Source: Chelativorans sp.
GTDB taxonomy: Bacteria > Pseudomonadota > Alphaproteobacteria > Rhizobiales > Rhizobiaceae
Length of the DNA: 64,000 nt
Direction of reading: 5' to 3'
Assembly: GCF_031180965.1 (NCBI RefSeq)
Contig: NZ_JAPSLH010000006.1
Location: forward strand, 150,063 to 214,062
Positions 36,875 through 45,565 of the stretch are shown piece after piece. Made by a program: the position numbers and the translations under genes. Every line of letters begins with the position of its first letter. The stretch's first letter is position 1. A model generated the notes under the pieces. It saw nothing but the letters and a program-made list of their open reading frames with translations. It searched no databases and had not been told where the DNA came from.

Positions 36875-38179
36875 ATGAGTATTGTCGTCTTTGATCCGGA
36901 TAAGGTGGATGACGTCGACTTCGCCGACCGGATGCGCCATCCCGCTGCGGCCGATCCCGGCGGCGGCATGTGGCTGTCCGATACCGAGCCGCCTTACATC
37001 GACGCCAATGCGCTACGAAAAGGCCGGCTGAAGAGGCTTCGCGACTGGCTGAGCGAGGCAGGCTACGGTGCGGTCGTCCTTTTTGATCCCTACAATCAGC
37101 GTTACGCCACCGGCTCGCGCAACATGTTCGGCTATTTTCTGCGCAATTCCACGCGGTACTTCTTCATCCCAGCGGTGGGGCCGATCATCCTCTTCGAGTA
37201 CCCGCAGAGCTACCATGTCTCGATGGTTCTCGACACGGTCGATGAAGCGCGTCCGTCGAAACTGGTGTGGTCTTCGGTTTCCGGCCGCGACGACGAGTCG
37301 GCTGGATCGTTTGCCGACGAGATCGCCGATCTCCTTCGCGCCCACGGAGGCGGATCGATGAAAATCGGCCTCGACCGGTGCCAGCATCTTCACGCCCTGG
37401 CGCTTGAGAAACGCGGTTGTGAGGTGAAGGACTGTCAAGGCGAGATCCTTGCGGTTCGCGCCATCAAGACACCGGAGGAGGTAAGGTGTCTCCAGGTCTC
37501 GATGGCCGGCGCGGAAGCGGCGGTGGCTGCCGTGCGCGAAGCGATCAAGCCCGGTATTTCGGAGAACGAGCTTTTCGCCATGATGTATCACGAGGTGATC
37601 CGGCAGGGTGGAGAATTCATCGAAACCCGTTTGCTCACCTCCGGTCAACGCACCAATCCGTGGTTTAACGAGGCGAGCGGCCGCAAGATCCGGCCGGGCG
37701 AACTCGTTGCGCTCGATACAGATACGATCGGGTGCTATGGCTACTATTCCGACTTCTCGCGCACCTTTCGCTGCGGTCCCGGCAGGCCGACCGACTATCA
37801 GAAGACGCTGTACCGGATGGCTTATGACCAGGTTCAGCACAATATCGGCATCGTCAAGCCAGGAATGGCATTCCGCGAGATCGCGGAAAAGGCTTGGAAA
37901 ATTCCGGAGCGTTTCATCGAGCAGCGCTACACTTCCGTCATGCATGGTGTCGGCATGCATGGCGAAACGCCGTTCATCGCACATGCCATTGATTACGAGA
38001 CCTATGGCCGTGACGGACACCTGGTGCCGGGCATGGTGGTCAGTGTCGAGAGTTACATCGGTGAGAAGGACGGCCGCGAGGGGGTCAAGCTCGAGGATGA
38101 AATACTGATCACCGATACCGGGACCGAGCTTCTCTCGCGCTTCCCCTATGAGGAAGACTTCCTTTCCAAGGAGGTGTGA
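36875..38179 (+). CDS. DddP-like M24 metallohydrolase with altered active site
   Basis: This 434-residue protein has the creatinase/M24 pita-bread fold, with a family-typical LLFDPYNQRYATGSRNM-like segment near 70-84. Candidate metal ligands D281, D283, D293, H357, E392 and E407 have exactly the spacing known for the DMSP lyase DddP (D295, D297, D307, H371, E406, E421, recalled from the Ruegeria structure). The DddP catalytic Asp377 would fall at residue 363, which here is Gly (HGVGMHGETP). So the fold and metal site are DddP-like but DMSP cleavage is doubtful. ATG 36875 follows GGGGAGG. It is coupled to the next hydrolase. Confidence 0.85.
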   Translation: MSIVVFDPDKVDDVDFADRMRHPAAADPGGGMWLSDTEPPYIDANALRKGRLKRLRDWLSEAGYGAVVLFDPYNQRYATGSRNMFGYFLRNSTRYFFIPAVGPIILFEYPQSYHVSMVLDTVDEARPSKLVWSSVSGRDDESAGSFADEIADLLRAHGGGSMKIGLDRCQHLHALALEKRGCEVKDCQGEILAVRAIKTPEEVRCLQVSMAGAEAAVAAVREAIKPGISENELFAMMYHEVIRQGGEFIETRLLTSGQRTNPWFNEASGRKIRPGELVALDTDTIGCYGYYSDFSRTFRCGPGRPTDYQKTLYRMAYDQVQHNIGIVKPGMAFREIAEKAWKIPERFIEQRYTSVMHGVGMHGETPFIAHAIDYETYGRDGHLVPGMVVSVESYIGEKDGREGVKLEDEILITDTGTELLSRFPYEEDFLSKEV

Positions 38180-38863
38180 ATGAGGCGCCCGCTTTCGATC
38201 GACAAAGCCAAGGCGGCCGCGCTCTTTGTCGACCTGCAGGAGGAGCACCGGCAGGACGCCCGCTACCTCGTGGCGGGATTTGATACGCTGATCGCCAATG
38301 TGCGAAAGCTTCAGGAGGTAGCTCGCGCGGGCGGCGTGCCAGTTCTGCATTCGGCGTATGTTCTTGACGGCAGCATGCGCGCGCGGCGGCCACTTTATCC
38401 GGTGAAGCCTGATGGAACGCCGGCGTTCAGTGAACGAGGCAGCCCACTTTCCGAGATATGCCCGGAAGTGGGACCCGTGGGAGGCGAGCCTGTTCTCATA
38501 AAATCCGAGGCGAGCGCCTTTGGTGACGGCCGTCTCGCCGAACTTCTACACAAAGCCGGTGTGGAGTGGCTGTTCATTGCCGGCGTGTGGACCGAAGCCT
38601 GTATCGATGCAACGGTGAAGCATGCAGTGGACGGCGGCTTCCGTGTCATTCTGGTCAAGGATGCCTGCAGCAGCGCGACTTCGGCCATGCACAAGACAGC
38701 CATCCTCAACATCGCCAACCGGCTCTATGGGGGTGCCGTCACCGATACCAACGGCGCCTGTCGGCTGCTCCTGGGCGAGAGGATCGAAGCTTGGCAGGTG
38801 GTTGGATCGGTGCCGCTCCGCTTCACCTTCCAGAACGCAGACGAACTCTACCGGCAACTCTAG
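38180..38863 (+). CDS. Isochorismatase-like cysteine hydrolase (osmolyte locus)
   Basis: This 227-residue cysteine hydrolase has triad candidates D18 (FVDLQEEH), K108 (LIKSEASAF) and C141 (WTEACIDAT). It is only distantly related to the two copies at 10.8 and 15.1 kb and lacks their DGRDRSLD loop. The ATG follows the stop of the M24 gene with no gap, so both enzymes should be made together. In such an operon it could hydrolyse an amide released by the M24 enzyme, for example a carbamoyl- or N-acyl-compound. The substrate is unknown. Confidence 0.8.
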   Translation: MRRPLSIDKAKAAALFVDLQEEHRQDARYLVAGFDTLIANVRKLQEVARAGGVPVLHSAYVLDGSMRARRPLYPVKPDGTPAFSERGSPLSEICPEVGPVGGEPVLIKSEASAFGDGRLAELLHKAGVEWLFIAGVWTEACIDATVKHAVDGGFRVILVKDACSSATSAMHKTAILNIANRLYGGAVTDTNGACRLLLGERIEAWQVVGSVPLRFTFQNADELYRQL

Positions 38864-38878
38864 CAGGCAGGCGAAGCG

Positions 38879-39541
38879 ATGGAAGTCCTGCAATTCATGA
38901 TCGACAACCAGGAGGTCATCGGCGAGCGGGCACTCGAGCATCTTTCCATCGTCTTCGTTGCCGTGGCGATCGCCATCGCGACGGCCGTTCCGATCGGTGT
39001 AGCGATCACACAGTCGAGGCTGGCGGCCGATGTGGTCCTTTACGCCGCATCGATGCTGATCACCGTGCCGTCCATCGCGCTCTTCGGTCTTATGATCCCG
39101 CTGCTCTCGCCCATTGGCCATGGCATCGGATACGTTCCGGCAGTGATCGCCGTGGTGCTCTATTCTCAGCTGCCGATCATCCGCAACACCTATACCGCGA
39201 TAATTGACGTCGATCCGGCGCTGCGCGAGGCGGCGATCGGCATGGGTATGAGCACGCTCCAGCGCCTGCGTGAGATAGAGATCCCGCTGGCGCTTCCGGT
39301 CATCATGGCTGGCATCCGGACTGCGGTGGTCATGAATATCGGGATTGCCGCCATCGCTGCCTATATCGGGGCGGGCGGCCTCGGCACGTTCATTTCGCGT
39401 GGCATCAGCCAGTCCGACCCCCGGCAGCTTATCACCGGCGCCATCGCCGTCTCGCTGCTGGCGATTGCGGCCGATCTCCTTCTGGCGCTCGTCCAAAGGC
39501 TCATCACTTCCGCTGGCATCCGGCGCGAGGTGGAGGCGTGA
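38879..39541 (+). CDS. Glycine betaine/quaternary amine-type ABC permease 1
   Basis: This 220-residue permease of the OpuB/OpuC (ProW-like) family has five or six hydrophobic segments. The family loop LPIIRNTYTAIIDVDPALREAAIGMGMSTLQRLREIEIPLALP contains the EAA-type coupling helix. A IGAGGLGTFISRGI segment near the end is also typical. It overlaps the ATPase gene by four bases. Such transporters import betaines, choline or other zwitterions. Confidence 0.92.
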   Translation: MEVLQFMIDNQEVIGERALEHLSIVFVAVAIAIATAVPIGVAITQSRLAADVVLYAASMLITVPSIALFGLMIPLLSPIGHGIGYVPAVIAVVLYSQLPIIRNTYTAIIDVDPALREAAIGMGMSTLQRLREIEIPLALPVIMAGIRTAVVMNIGIAAIAAYIGAGGLGTFISRGISQSDPRQLITGAIAVSLLAIAADLLLALVQRLITSAGIRREVEA

Positions 39542-40656
39542 TCAGGTTGGAACATCTGACGAAGATCTTCGGTAGCCGCGAGCGCGGCATCGTTGCGGTC
39601 GACGACGTTAGTTTCGAGCTGCCAAAAGGCGAAATCTGCGTTCTGCTCGGCCCGTCAGGATGTGGCAAGACAACAACGATGAAGATGATCAACCGGCTGA
39701 TCCAGCCTACCAGCGGAACGGTGTTCATCGACGGCGAAGATACGAGCGCGGTGGATCCCATCAGGCTGAGGCGCTCCATCGGCTATGTCATCCAGCAAAT
39801 CGGATTGTTTCCCAACAAAACGGTGGCCGAGAACATCTGCGTGGTCCCCGATCTTCTTGGTTGGGATCGCAGGAAGGCGCGCAGCCGGGCCGTCGAGTTG
39901 CTCGAACTGGTCGGCATGCCGCCCGCCACGTTCATGGACCGATACCCGAAAGAGCTTTCCGGCGGGCAGCAACAGCGCGTCGGCGTCATCAGGGCACTCG
40001 CCGCCGATCCGCCTGTTATGCTGATGGACGAACCCTTCGGCGCCATCGATCCCATCAACCGGGAAATAATCCAGGACGAGTTCCTGCGCATGCAGGGTGC
40101 TCTGAAGAAGACCATCATCTTCGTCTCGCATGATTTGAACGAGGCGGTGAAGATGGCGAACAGGATCGCGATCTTCCGTAACGGTCGGTTGGAGCAGTTC
40201 GCCACGCCTGCCGAGCTCCTTGCCAGGCCCGCCAACGACTTCGTCGCGAATTTCCTCGGGTCCGACAGGGCGCTGAAGCGCCTTGCCCTTGTCTCCGTTG
40301 CGGAGGCCATGCTCACCGACTTCGAGATTATCCACGAGGACGACCCCGCTGCTCGCGCGGAGGCGGCGTTGCGTGCTTCGGGTCTGCTCGCGCTCCCCAT
40401 GGTGGACGCTGAGGGCCGCCCATCCGGCATGCTTGCTCAGGGTGACGTCGCTCAAACCCAGGCTACGGCGGCGGAATGCAGCCGGCCAGTTCATGCAACC
40501 GTGCAGATTTCGGCTGATTTGCGGAATGCGGTGGCACTCATGTTCGCGCAGGACATGCCAGTTCTCCCCTGCGTCGATCAGGAGGGCAGGCTGAAGGGTA
40601 TCCTCACCTGGCGCTCAATCGTCAGGTCCCTCTCCGTGCGGGGCGCAGACTCATGA
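39538..40656 (+). CDS. Glycine betaine-type ABC ATPase with CBS region
   Basis: This 372-residue ATPase is of the OpuA/OpuC family. Walker A is GPSGCGKT at about 39-46, the signature LSGGQQQRVGVIRAL near 141, and Walker B MLMDEPFGAIDP. A C-terminal portion (about 250-370) has the length and pattern of a CBS pair (GLLALPMVDAEGRPSGML and MPVLPCVDQEGRLKGIL), which senses ionic strength in osmoprotectant transporters. GTG 39538 overlaps the preceding stop. Confidence 0.93.
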   Translation: MIRLEHLTKIFGSRERGIVAVDDVSFELPKGEICVLLGPSGCGKTTTMKMINRLIQPTSGTVFIDGEDTSAVDPIRLRRSIGYVIQQIGLFPNKTVAENICVVPDLLGWDRRKARSRAVELLELVGMPPATFMDRYPKELSGGQQQRVGVIRALAADPPVMLMDEPFGAIDPINREIIQDEFLRMQGALKKTIIFVSHDLNEAVKMANRIAIFRNGRLEQFATPAELLARPANDFVANFLGSDRALKRLALVSVAEAMLTDFEIIHEDDPAARAEAALRASGLLALPMVDAEGRPSGMLAQGDVAQTQATAAECSRPVHATVQISADLRNAVALMFAQDMPVLPCVDQEGRLKGILTWRSIVRSLSVRGADS

Positions 40657-41441
40657 TGCACGCCGATGCCGAGCGAGTGACCGTCCCGCAGGTTGGGAGC
40701 GCGAATTTCGCGTCAGCCCGCGCCCGGTTGGACGGCATAGGTTTCCTGTTCCTGCTCGTCTTCCTCCTGGCGCTTCTGAGCTGGGCCTGGTCGAGCGGGA
40801 TGCTGCCGGAGATTCTCAGCTATCGCGAGGACATCATCTATCTCTTCCGGCAACACATCGAGCTGGTGGTGTCGGCCGCGGTGCTTGCCACTTTCACTGC
40901 AATTCCCATCGGCGCCGTTCTTTCCCGGCCAGCCTTTCGCGGTTCATCGGAGCTCATCCTTCAGATCTTCAATCTGAGCATGACGATCCCGACGCTGGCC
41001 ATCTTGGCGCTCTCCATGTCGGTGCTAGGCATCGGGTTCGCACCTGCCGTGTTCGGCCTCTGGGCCATGACGATCCTGCCCATCATCAGGAATACCTATA
41101 CCGGGCTGCGGGCAGTCTCGCCGCATTTGATCGAAGCCGCGCGAGGGATGGGGATGACGCCCGCCCAGGTGTTCTGGCGGGTGGAGCTGCCCAACGCACT
41201 GTTCGTGATCTTCGGCGGCATCCGCATTGCGTTCTCGATATGCGTCGGCACCGCGCCGCTCGCCTTCCTCATCGGCGCCGGCGGCTTTGGCGAGCTCATC
41301 TTCACAGGCATCGCGCTGAATGAGACGCCGATGGTTCTGGCAGGTGCCATTCCGACAGCGCTCATCGCTGTCATCACAGATTTCCTCATCGGCAGGGTCC
41401 AATACCACCTGGTGCCGCGGGGAATAAATCCGCTGCGATAG
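40653..41441 (+). CDS. Glycine betaine/quaternary amine-type ABC permease 2
   Basis: This 262-residue second OpuB-type permease has a cytoplasmic N terminus of about 30 residues, several helices and the coupling loop LPIIRNTYTGLRAVSPHLIEAARGMGMTPAQVFWRVELPN, closely like that of permease 1. The ATG overlaps the ATPase stop. The two permeases would pair with the ATPase and with one or both binding proteins that follow. Confidence 0.92.
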   Translation: MMHADAERVTVPQVGSANFASARARLDGIGFLFLLVFLLALLSWAWSSGMLPEILSYREDIIYLFRQHIELVVSAAVLATFTAIPIGAVLSRPAFRGSSELILQIFNLSMTIPTLAILALSMSVLGIGFAPAVFGLWAMTILPIIRNTYTGLRAVSPHLIEAARGMGMTPAQVFWRVELPNALFVIFGGIRIAFSICVGTAPLAFLIGAGGFGELIFTGIALNETPMVLAGAIPTALIAVITDFLIGRVQYHLVPRGINPLR

Positions 41442-41464
41442 CGGGAAAATGGGAGGAAACAAAA

Positions 41465-42349
41465 ATGCACTTCTTTCTGAGGGTGGCCGCTTCCGCGGCG
41501 CTATTCTTCGCTAGCCCGGCGGCTGGCTGGGGGGCCGAACTTGCTGTGGGCGGCAAGAACTTTACCGAACAGCTCCTCATGGCGGAGATGACGAAGCAGC
41601 TGCTGGAGAGCAAAGGACACACAGTAGTCAAGAAGGACGGCATGGGCACTGTGATCGTCCGTGCTGCGCTGGAAGGCGGCGAGGTCGACCTCTATTGGGA
41701 ATATACAGGCACCTCGCTCATCACCTTTAACAAGGTGACGGAGGCGCTCTCTGCTGAAGAGACCTATGAAAGGGTGAAGGAGCTCGACGGCGAAAAGGGG
41801 CTCGTCTGGCTCGCGCCTTCCAAGGCGAACAACACCTATGCCATGGCGATCAGCACCGCCAATCCGAATACCGCCGGTATGGAGACAATCTCCGATCTGG
41901 CGGCGGCCTATAACGCCGGCAAGAGCCTGCGCATGGGGACCACGGCGGAGTTTCCGAAGCGGGAGGACGGGCTGCTCGGGTTGCAGAGGACCTACGGCTT
42001 CGAGGCGGGACGCGCGAATGTCCGGCCGATGGAGCTTGCCCTTGCCTATAATGCACTGGCCAACGGAGACCTGGATGTTGTTTCCGCGCAGGCAACTGAC
42101 GGGCTGATCGCAGCCTTGGGTCTCGCGCTTCTGCGGGACGACAAAGGCTTCTTTCCCAACTATGCCCTTGCGCCCGTTATCCGAAAGGAGACGCTGGATG
42201 CCAATCCGGAGCTGAAGGACATACTCGAGTCCCTTTCGGCGAGACTGGACGATGCCGCGATGCAACGGCTCAACGGGCAGGTGGATGTGGAGAAGAAGTC
42301 CATCGAGGAGGTGTCCGCGATGTTCCTCAAGGAAAGTGGGCTTCTATGA
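41465..42349 (+). CDS. Opu-type periplasmic binding protein 1
   Basis: This 294-residue protein has a Sec signal peptide (cleavage after about residue 20, AAGWG/A) and an OpuAC-type PBP domain starting ELAVGGKNFTEQLLMAEMTKQLL. VDLYWEYTGTSLITFNKV contains aromatic residues of the kind that cage quaternary amines. It is a tandem paralogue of the next gene. Near 205-215 this copy reads NALANGDLDVVSAQATDGLIAALGL where its partner has AVVGATDGRIAAMDL, so the ligand pockets may differ. Confidence 0.92.
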   Translation: MHFFLRVAASAALFFASPAAGWGAELAVGGKNFTEQLLMAEMTKQLLESKGHTVVKKDGMGTVIVRAALEGGEVDLYWEYTGTSLITFNKVTEALSAEETYERVKELDGEKGLVWLAPSKANNTYAMAISTANPNTAGMETISDLAAAYNAGKSLRMGTTAEFPKREDGLLGLQRTYGFEAGRANVRPMELALAYNALANGDLDVVSAQATDGLIAALGLALLRDDKGFFPNYALAPVIRKETLDANPELKDILESLSARLDDAAMQRLNGQVDVEKKSIEEVSAMFLKESGLL

Positions 42350-42411
42350 GAAAAGCGATCGCGTGTTTCGGCGCAAGCACAGCTGAAAACAGCAAGAAGG
42401 GAGGGATTGCG

Positions 42412-43305
42412 ATGAGCATCCTATCGCGTATTGCTTCGACGATTGCGTATGCTTTGGCGGTCGTGATGATTGCCGGTACGGCACTTGCCGCGGACCTGAC
42501 CGTTGGCGGCAAAGACTTTACCGAGCAGCTCCTTGTCGCGGAAATGACCAAGCAGCTGCTTGAAAGCAAGGGCCACCGGGTGGACAAGAAGGACGGCATG
42601 GGCACGAACATTGTCCGAGCGGCCCTGGAGAGCGGCGAGGTCGACCTCTATTGGGAATACACCGGCACCTCGCTTGTCACCTTCAACAAGGTTACGGAGC
42701 GGTTGGACCCGGAACAGACCTATGCGCGGGTCAAGGATCTTGATGGGGCGAAAGGGCTGGTTTGGCTGGCACCGTCCAATGCCAACAACACCTATGCGCT
42801 CGCCATCCGGAAGGACAATCCGAAAACGGAGGGGATGACGGCAATCTCCGAGATGGCCGCTGCCTATAAAGCCGGGGAGTCGCTCCTTATGGCGACGACG
42901 GCCGAGTTTCCGAAGCGCGAGGACGGCCTGATCGGACTCGAAAAAGCGTATGAGTTCAAGGCGGGCCGCCGGAACATCCGCCCCATGGAGATCGGGCTGG
43001 TCTATCCCGCGCTTGCGGGCGGGGATGTGGACGTGGCGGTGGTGGGTGCTACAGACGGGCGGATTGCCGCCATGGACCTCGTGCTGCTCAAGGACGACAG
43101 GAATTTCTTCCCGAACTATGCGCTGGTGCCGGTCGTACGGCAGGAGGTCCTAAAGGAGCATCCGGAACTGCAGGGTATTCTGGAAGCGCTCTCCGCGCGG
43201 CTCGACGACACCGTGATGCAGCGCCTGAACGGCGAAGTAGACGTGGAGAAGAAGTCTGTCGAAGAGGTCGCCGCCACCTTCCTCAGGGAAGCAGGTCTCC
43301 TGTGA
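42412..43305 (+). CDS. Opu-type periplasmic binding protein 2
   Basis: This 297-residue paralogue of binding protein 1 keeps VGGKDFTEQLLVAEMTKQLL, VDLYWEYTGTSLVTFNKV and the shared C-terminal ending (VDVEKKSVEEVAATFLREAGLL). A signal peptide precedes ADLTVGG. ATG 42412 has GGGAGGG upstream, so the overlapping open frame back to 42346 is probably not translated. Tandem duplication of the receptor suggests recognition of two related ligands by one transporter. Confidence 0.92.
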   Translation: MSILSRIASTIAYALAVVMIAGTALAADLTVGGKDFTEQLLVAEMTKQLLESKGHRVDKKDGMGTNIVRAALESGEVDLYWEYTGTSLVTFNKVTERLDPEQTYARVKDLDGAKGLVWLAPSNANNTYALAIRKDNPKTEGMTAISEMAAAYKAGESLLMATTAEFPKREDGLIGLEKAYEFKAGRRNIRPMEIGLVYPALAGGDVDVAVVGATDGRIAAMDLVLLKDDRNFFPNYALVPVVRQEVLKEHPELQGILEALSARLDDTVMQRLNGEVDVEKKSVEEVAATFLREAGLL

Positions 43306-43387
43306 AAGCTGGTGGCACGTCTCACCCGCGGACCCGAAGCGTAGTCCCATGGAATACCCCGGCTCCCCCCAGGGAGAGAAGGGCACC

Positions 43388-44344
43388 GTGAGCCCCGATT
43401 ACGCCGCTCTCGTTGATGCCCAGACCTGGGCCTTCATTCAGCGGGTGAATGCCTTTTATCCGCCCGAGGCGATCGGCATGCCGATCACCAAGAATCGCGA
43501 GGTCTACGAAAGGACGAGCCGTGCCTTCTTTGCGGGCTATCCCGAGGGAGTGGCAGCGGAAACAAGTGCCATTGCCGCTGCGGGCTACTCGATCCCGATC
43601 CGGATCTATAGGCCCGGGCAGCCCAGTAAGGCCGCGACGGTGCTCTATTTCCACGGCGGTGGCTTCATTCTGGGGAGTCTCGACAGCCATGACGACATCT
43701 GCGCGGAGCTCTCTGCTGCAACCGGATACACGCTCGTCTCGGTTGGCTACAGGCTTGCGCCGGAGCACAGCCACCACGAAACCCTCGATGACGTGGTGGC
43801 CGCTTTCAACTGGGCCGCGGAGGCATTCAGCGAGCCGCTTGTGCTTGTGGGAGAGTCAGCTGGAGGCACCCTTGCAGCCTGTCTTGCCCGCCAATCCCGT
43901 GGTCACCCGCGGGCCCCGGTCGGCCAGGTGCTGATCTATCCCTATCTCGGAGGCGACATGGAGACAGGCTCATACGTGGCACATGCCGATGCGCCCATGC
44001 TGACGACGCGCGACCTTCGCACATATGTTGCCACCTGGACTGGCGGCGCCGACGTCGCGGCGGATCTGCGGTTCATGCCGCTCGCGGACGACGATTTCTC
44101 AGGGCTTCCGCCAACAGTGATTTTTAGTGCCGAGTGTGATCCTCTCTCATCCGATGGAAAGATCTACTGCGAACGAGTTCGGGCTGCGGGGGGCTTGGCG
44201 TACCAGTGGGAGGAACATGGGTTGATACACGGCTACCTCCGTGGCCGCCATATGGTGGATCGGGCGAGGGCGAGTTTCGCCCGCATCATCCACGCCATCA
44301 AGGCGCCGTCGTTGTCGCGGGCCGGATTAACTCGGAGAGGATGA
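43388..44344 (+). CDS. Alpha/beta hydrolase (hormone-sensitive-lipase family)
   Basis: This 318-residue esterase/lipase is of the HSL (bacterial family IV) type. The oxyanion motif HGGGF and the nucleophile elbow GESAGG are present, with the acid in AECDPL and the late His in EEHGLIHGYL. The GTG 43388 follows AGAAGGG; an in-frame ATG at 43349 is the alternative. It is the last gene of the osmolyte locus and may cleave an ester of the imported compound. The 3' end borders a sequence scar. Confidence 0.85.
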   Translation: MSPDYAALVDAQTWAFIQRVNAFYPPEAIGMPITKNREVYERTSRAFFAGYPEGVAAETSAIAAAGYSIPIRIYRPGQPSKAATVLYFHGGGFILGSLDSHDDICAELSAATGYTLVSVGYRLAPEHSHHETLDDVVAAFNWAAEAFSEPLVLVGESAGGTLAACLARQSRGHPRAPVGQVLIYPYLGGDMETGSYVAHADAPMLTTRDLRTYVATWTGGADVAADLRFMPLADDDFSGLPPTVIFSAECDPLSSDGKIYCERVRAAGGLAYQWEEHGLIHGYLRGRHMVDRARASFARIIHAIKAPSLSRAGLTRRG

Positions 44345-44370
44345 CCCAGAAGAAGCGCCTTAGCCGAATA

Positions 44371-44430
44371 AAGCCGGTCGACTTCCGCAAGGGGGTGGAG
44401 GGGCCGGCCTGGGTTCTCGCCGTTGCATTT
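44371..44430 (+). pseudogene. Possible IS66 TnpB remnant
   Basis: The frame reads KPVDFRKGVEGPAWVLA, which resembles the N-terminal signature of IS66-family Orf2/TnpB proteins (KPVDFRKG-EGLAALV). Similarity is lost on both sides, so at most about 20 codons survive. The match is short; treat it as a hint that an insertion sequence once landed between the esterase and the ThDP enzyme. Confidence 0.35.
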
Positions 44431-45079
44431 GATCGTAACTCCATCCACCGCCTACAGCGCCAGGCAGGTGATGACGGAAGCGGCAACGACGTCAGTAGCG
44501 ATGTTGATCTCATCGCCAGCGGGCGTACGGTTTGCCGTGACCTACGAGATAGCGGGAACCGTGGTGAAGGAAAACGAGGCCGAAAAGCCGGAACTATTCC
44601 TGGTTCACATATGCTGGACCAGTCGATGCTCGTTCTTGTTCAGGAAAACGAGAGCGGCGAACCACTAAGCATCACGTTGGATCCCGATGCAGTTCGCGGT
44701 CTTGTGTGTGCGATCGGGCAGTCCTTTCCCGGCCGCACACCATGCCTGACCGCCGGCCGCCCGTCTTCTGGAGGCATACTGCCCGTAGACATAATTTGAG
44801 ACACTGGCTTCTTGGCCATGCTATCGATTCTTCCGAAACGGGAGAGTGGATTGCCGCCGATTCAGAAACTGACCACCGAAGTCTTACTGAACATCGGCTT
44901 GTCGACATGGCTAGATGGGAAGCTGGCGGCGATTTCATCGCCTACCGGCTAGACGGCCTGGATCCCGATGCCCAGCAGGTGATGCTCGATGAGCCGAATG
45001 CGCTTTATGCATTCGTACTTGGCGAGGACGAACCAGCAGATCGCGAAACGGATTCGGAAAGACCGGCCTAATCCATCTC

Positions 45080-45211
45080 CTGCACTGTTCAGTGTGGGTA
45101 TCCTGTGTGTGTGGTGGGCCGGGAGGGGACCTCGGCCTTGTGAAACACAGAAGGTCACCGGGTGGTTCACCTCGCCACTTCTGCCGCATGTTCTCAAATG
45201 GGCGGTGAACC
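45080..45211 (+). repeat. Structured repeat, copy B
   Basis: This block begins CTGCACTGTTCAG like copy A at 22561, shares the GTGGTGGGCC and ACACAGAA segments, and ends in a hairpin in which GGTTCACC (45164-45171) pairs with GGTGAACC (45204-45211) around a loop containing GCATGTTCTCAAATGGG. It has the same orientation as copy A. It lies in non-coding scar sequence. Confidence 0.65.
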
Positions 45212-45565
45212 GACTAAAGCGTGTGGGCGCGAATGATGAAGGTGCTCTATCAGGTGGCGCTCACAGCCAGCACGATCTTCCTCTCGGGCGAGTATGGTCT
45301 GGGTCACTGTCGCTCCGGTGCAAGAGTATTCCGGCGTGGCTGGGCAGAGCATGTGAGCACTTCTCGCTGCGGCCTTAGCCCGGTGCAGATATCTCGGGCC
45401 ACAGCCCCGGCCACTTCGTAGCATTCAGTAGCGCCGCCTAAGCAATATTCTACGTCCCCCGTTCGAAGGTGGGTGCGGCAGGAAATTGCCTGACCTTGCG
45501 TGAGCGATCTCCCTGCGACACAAAGAGAGGCAATTACCAGTGGAGCGGCACAAAGCCGAACATAG

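Larger units (their letters stand above)
44345..45565. other. Gene-poor scar with decayed sequence
   Basis: No intact recognisable gene in 1.2 kb. It holds a possible IS66 tnpB remnant (44371-44430) and repeat copy B (45080-45211). Short coding-like frames occur at 44471-44560 (VAMLISSPAGVRFAVTYEIA), at 44880-45071 (WEAGGDFIAYRLDGLDPDAQQ) and on the minus strand 45606-45304, a Cys-rich frame with a hydrophobic start. None has a recognised family or good start signal, so I do not call them as genes. Confidence 0.45.

Noticed and set aside
36875..38179. Naming the M24 gene dddP and calling DMSP lyase activity
   Set aside because: Metal ligands fit, but the catalytic Asp position is Gly and no acrylate or 3-hydroxypropionate genes are nearby.
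37013..38350. 445-residue minus-strand frame opposite the DddP-like gene
   Set aside because: Antisense shadow; no recognisable domain and it spans two real plus-strand genes.
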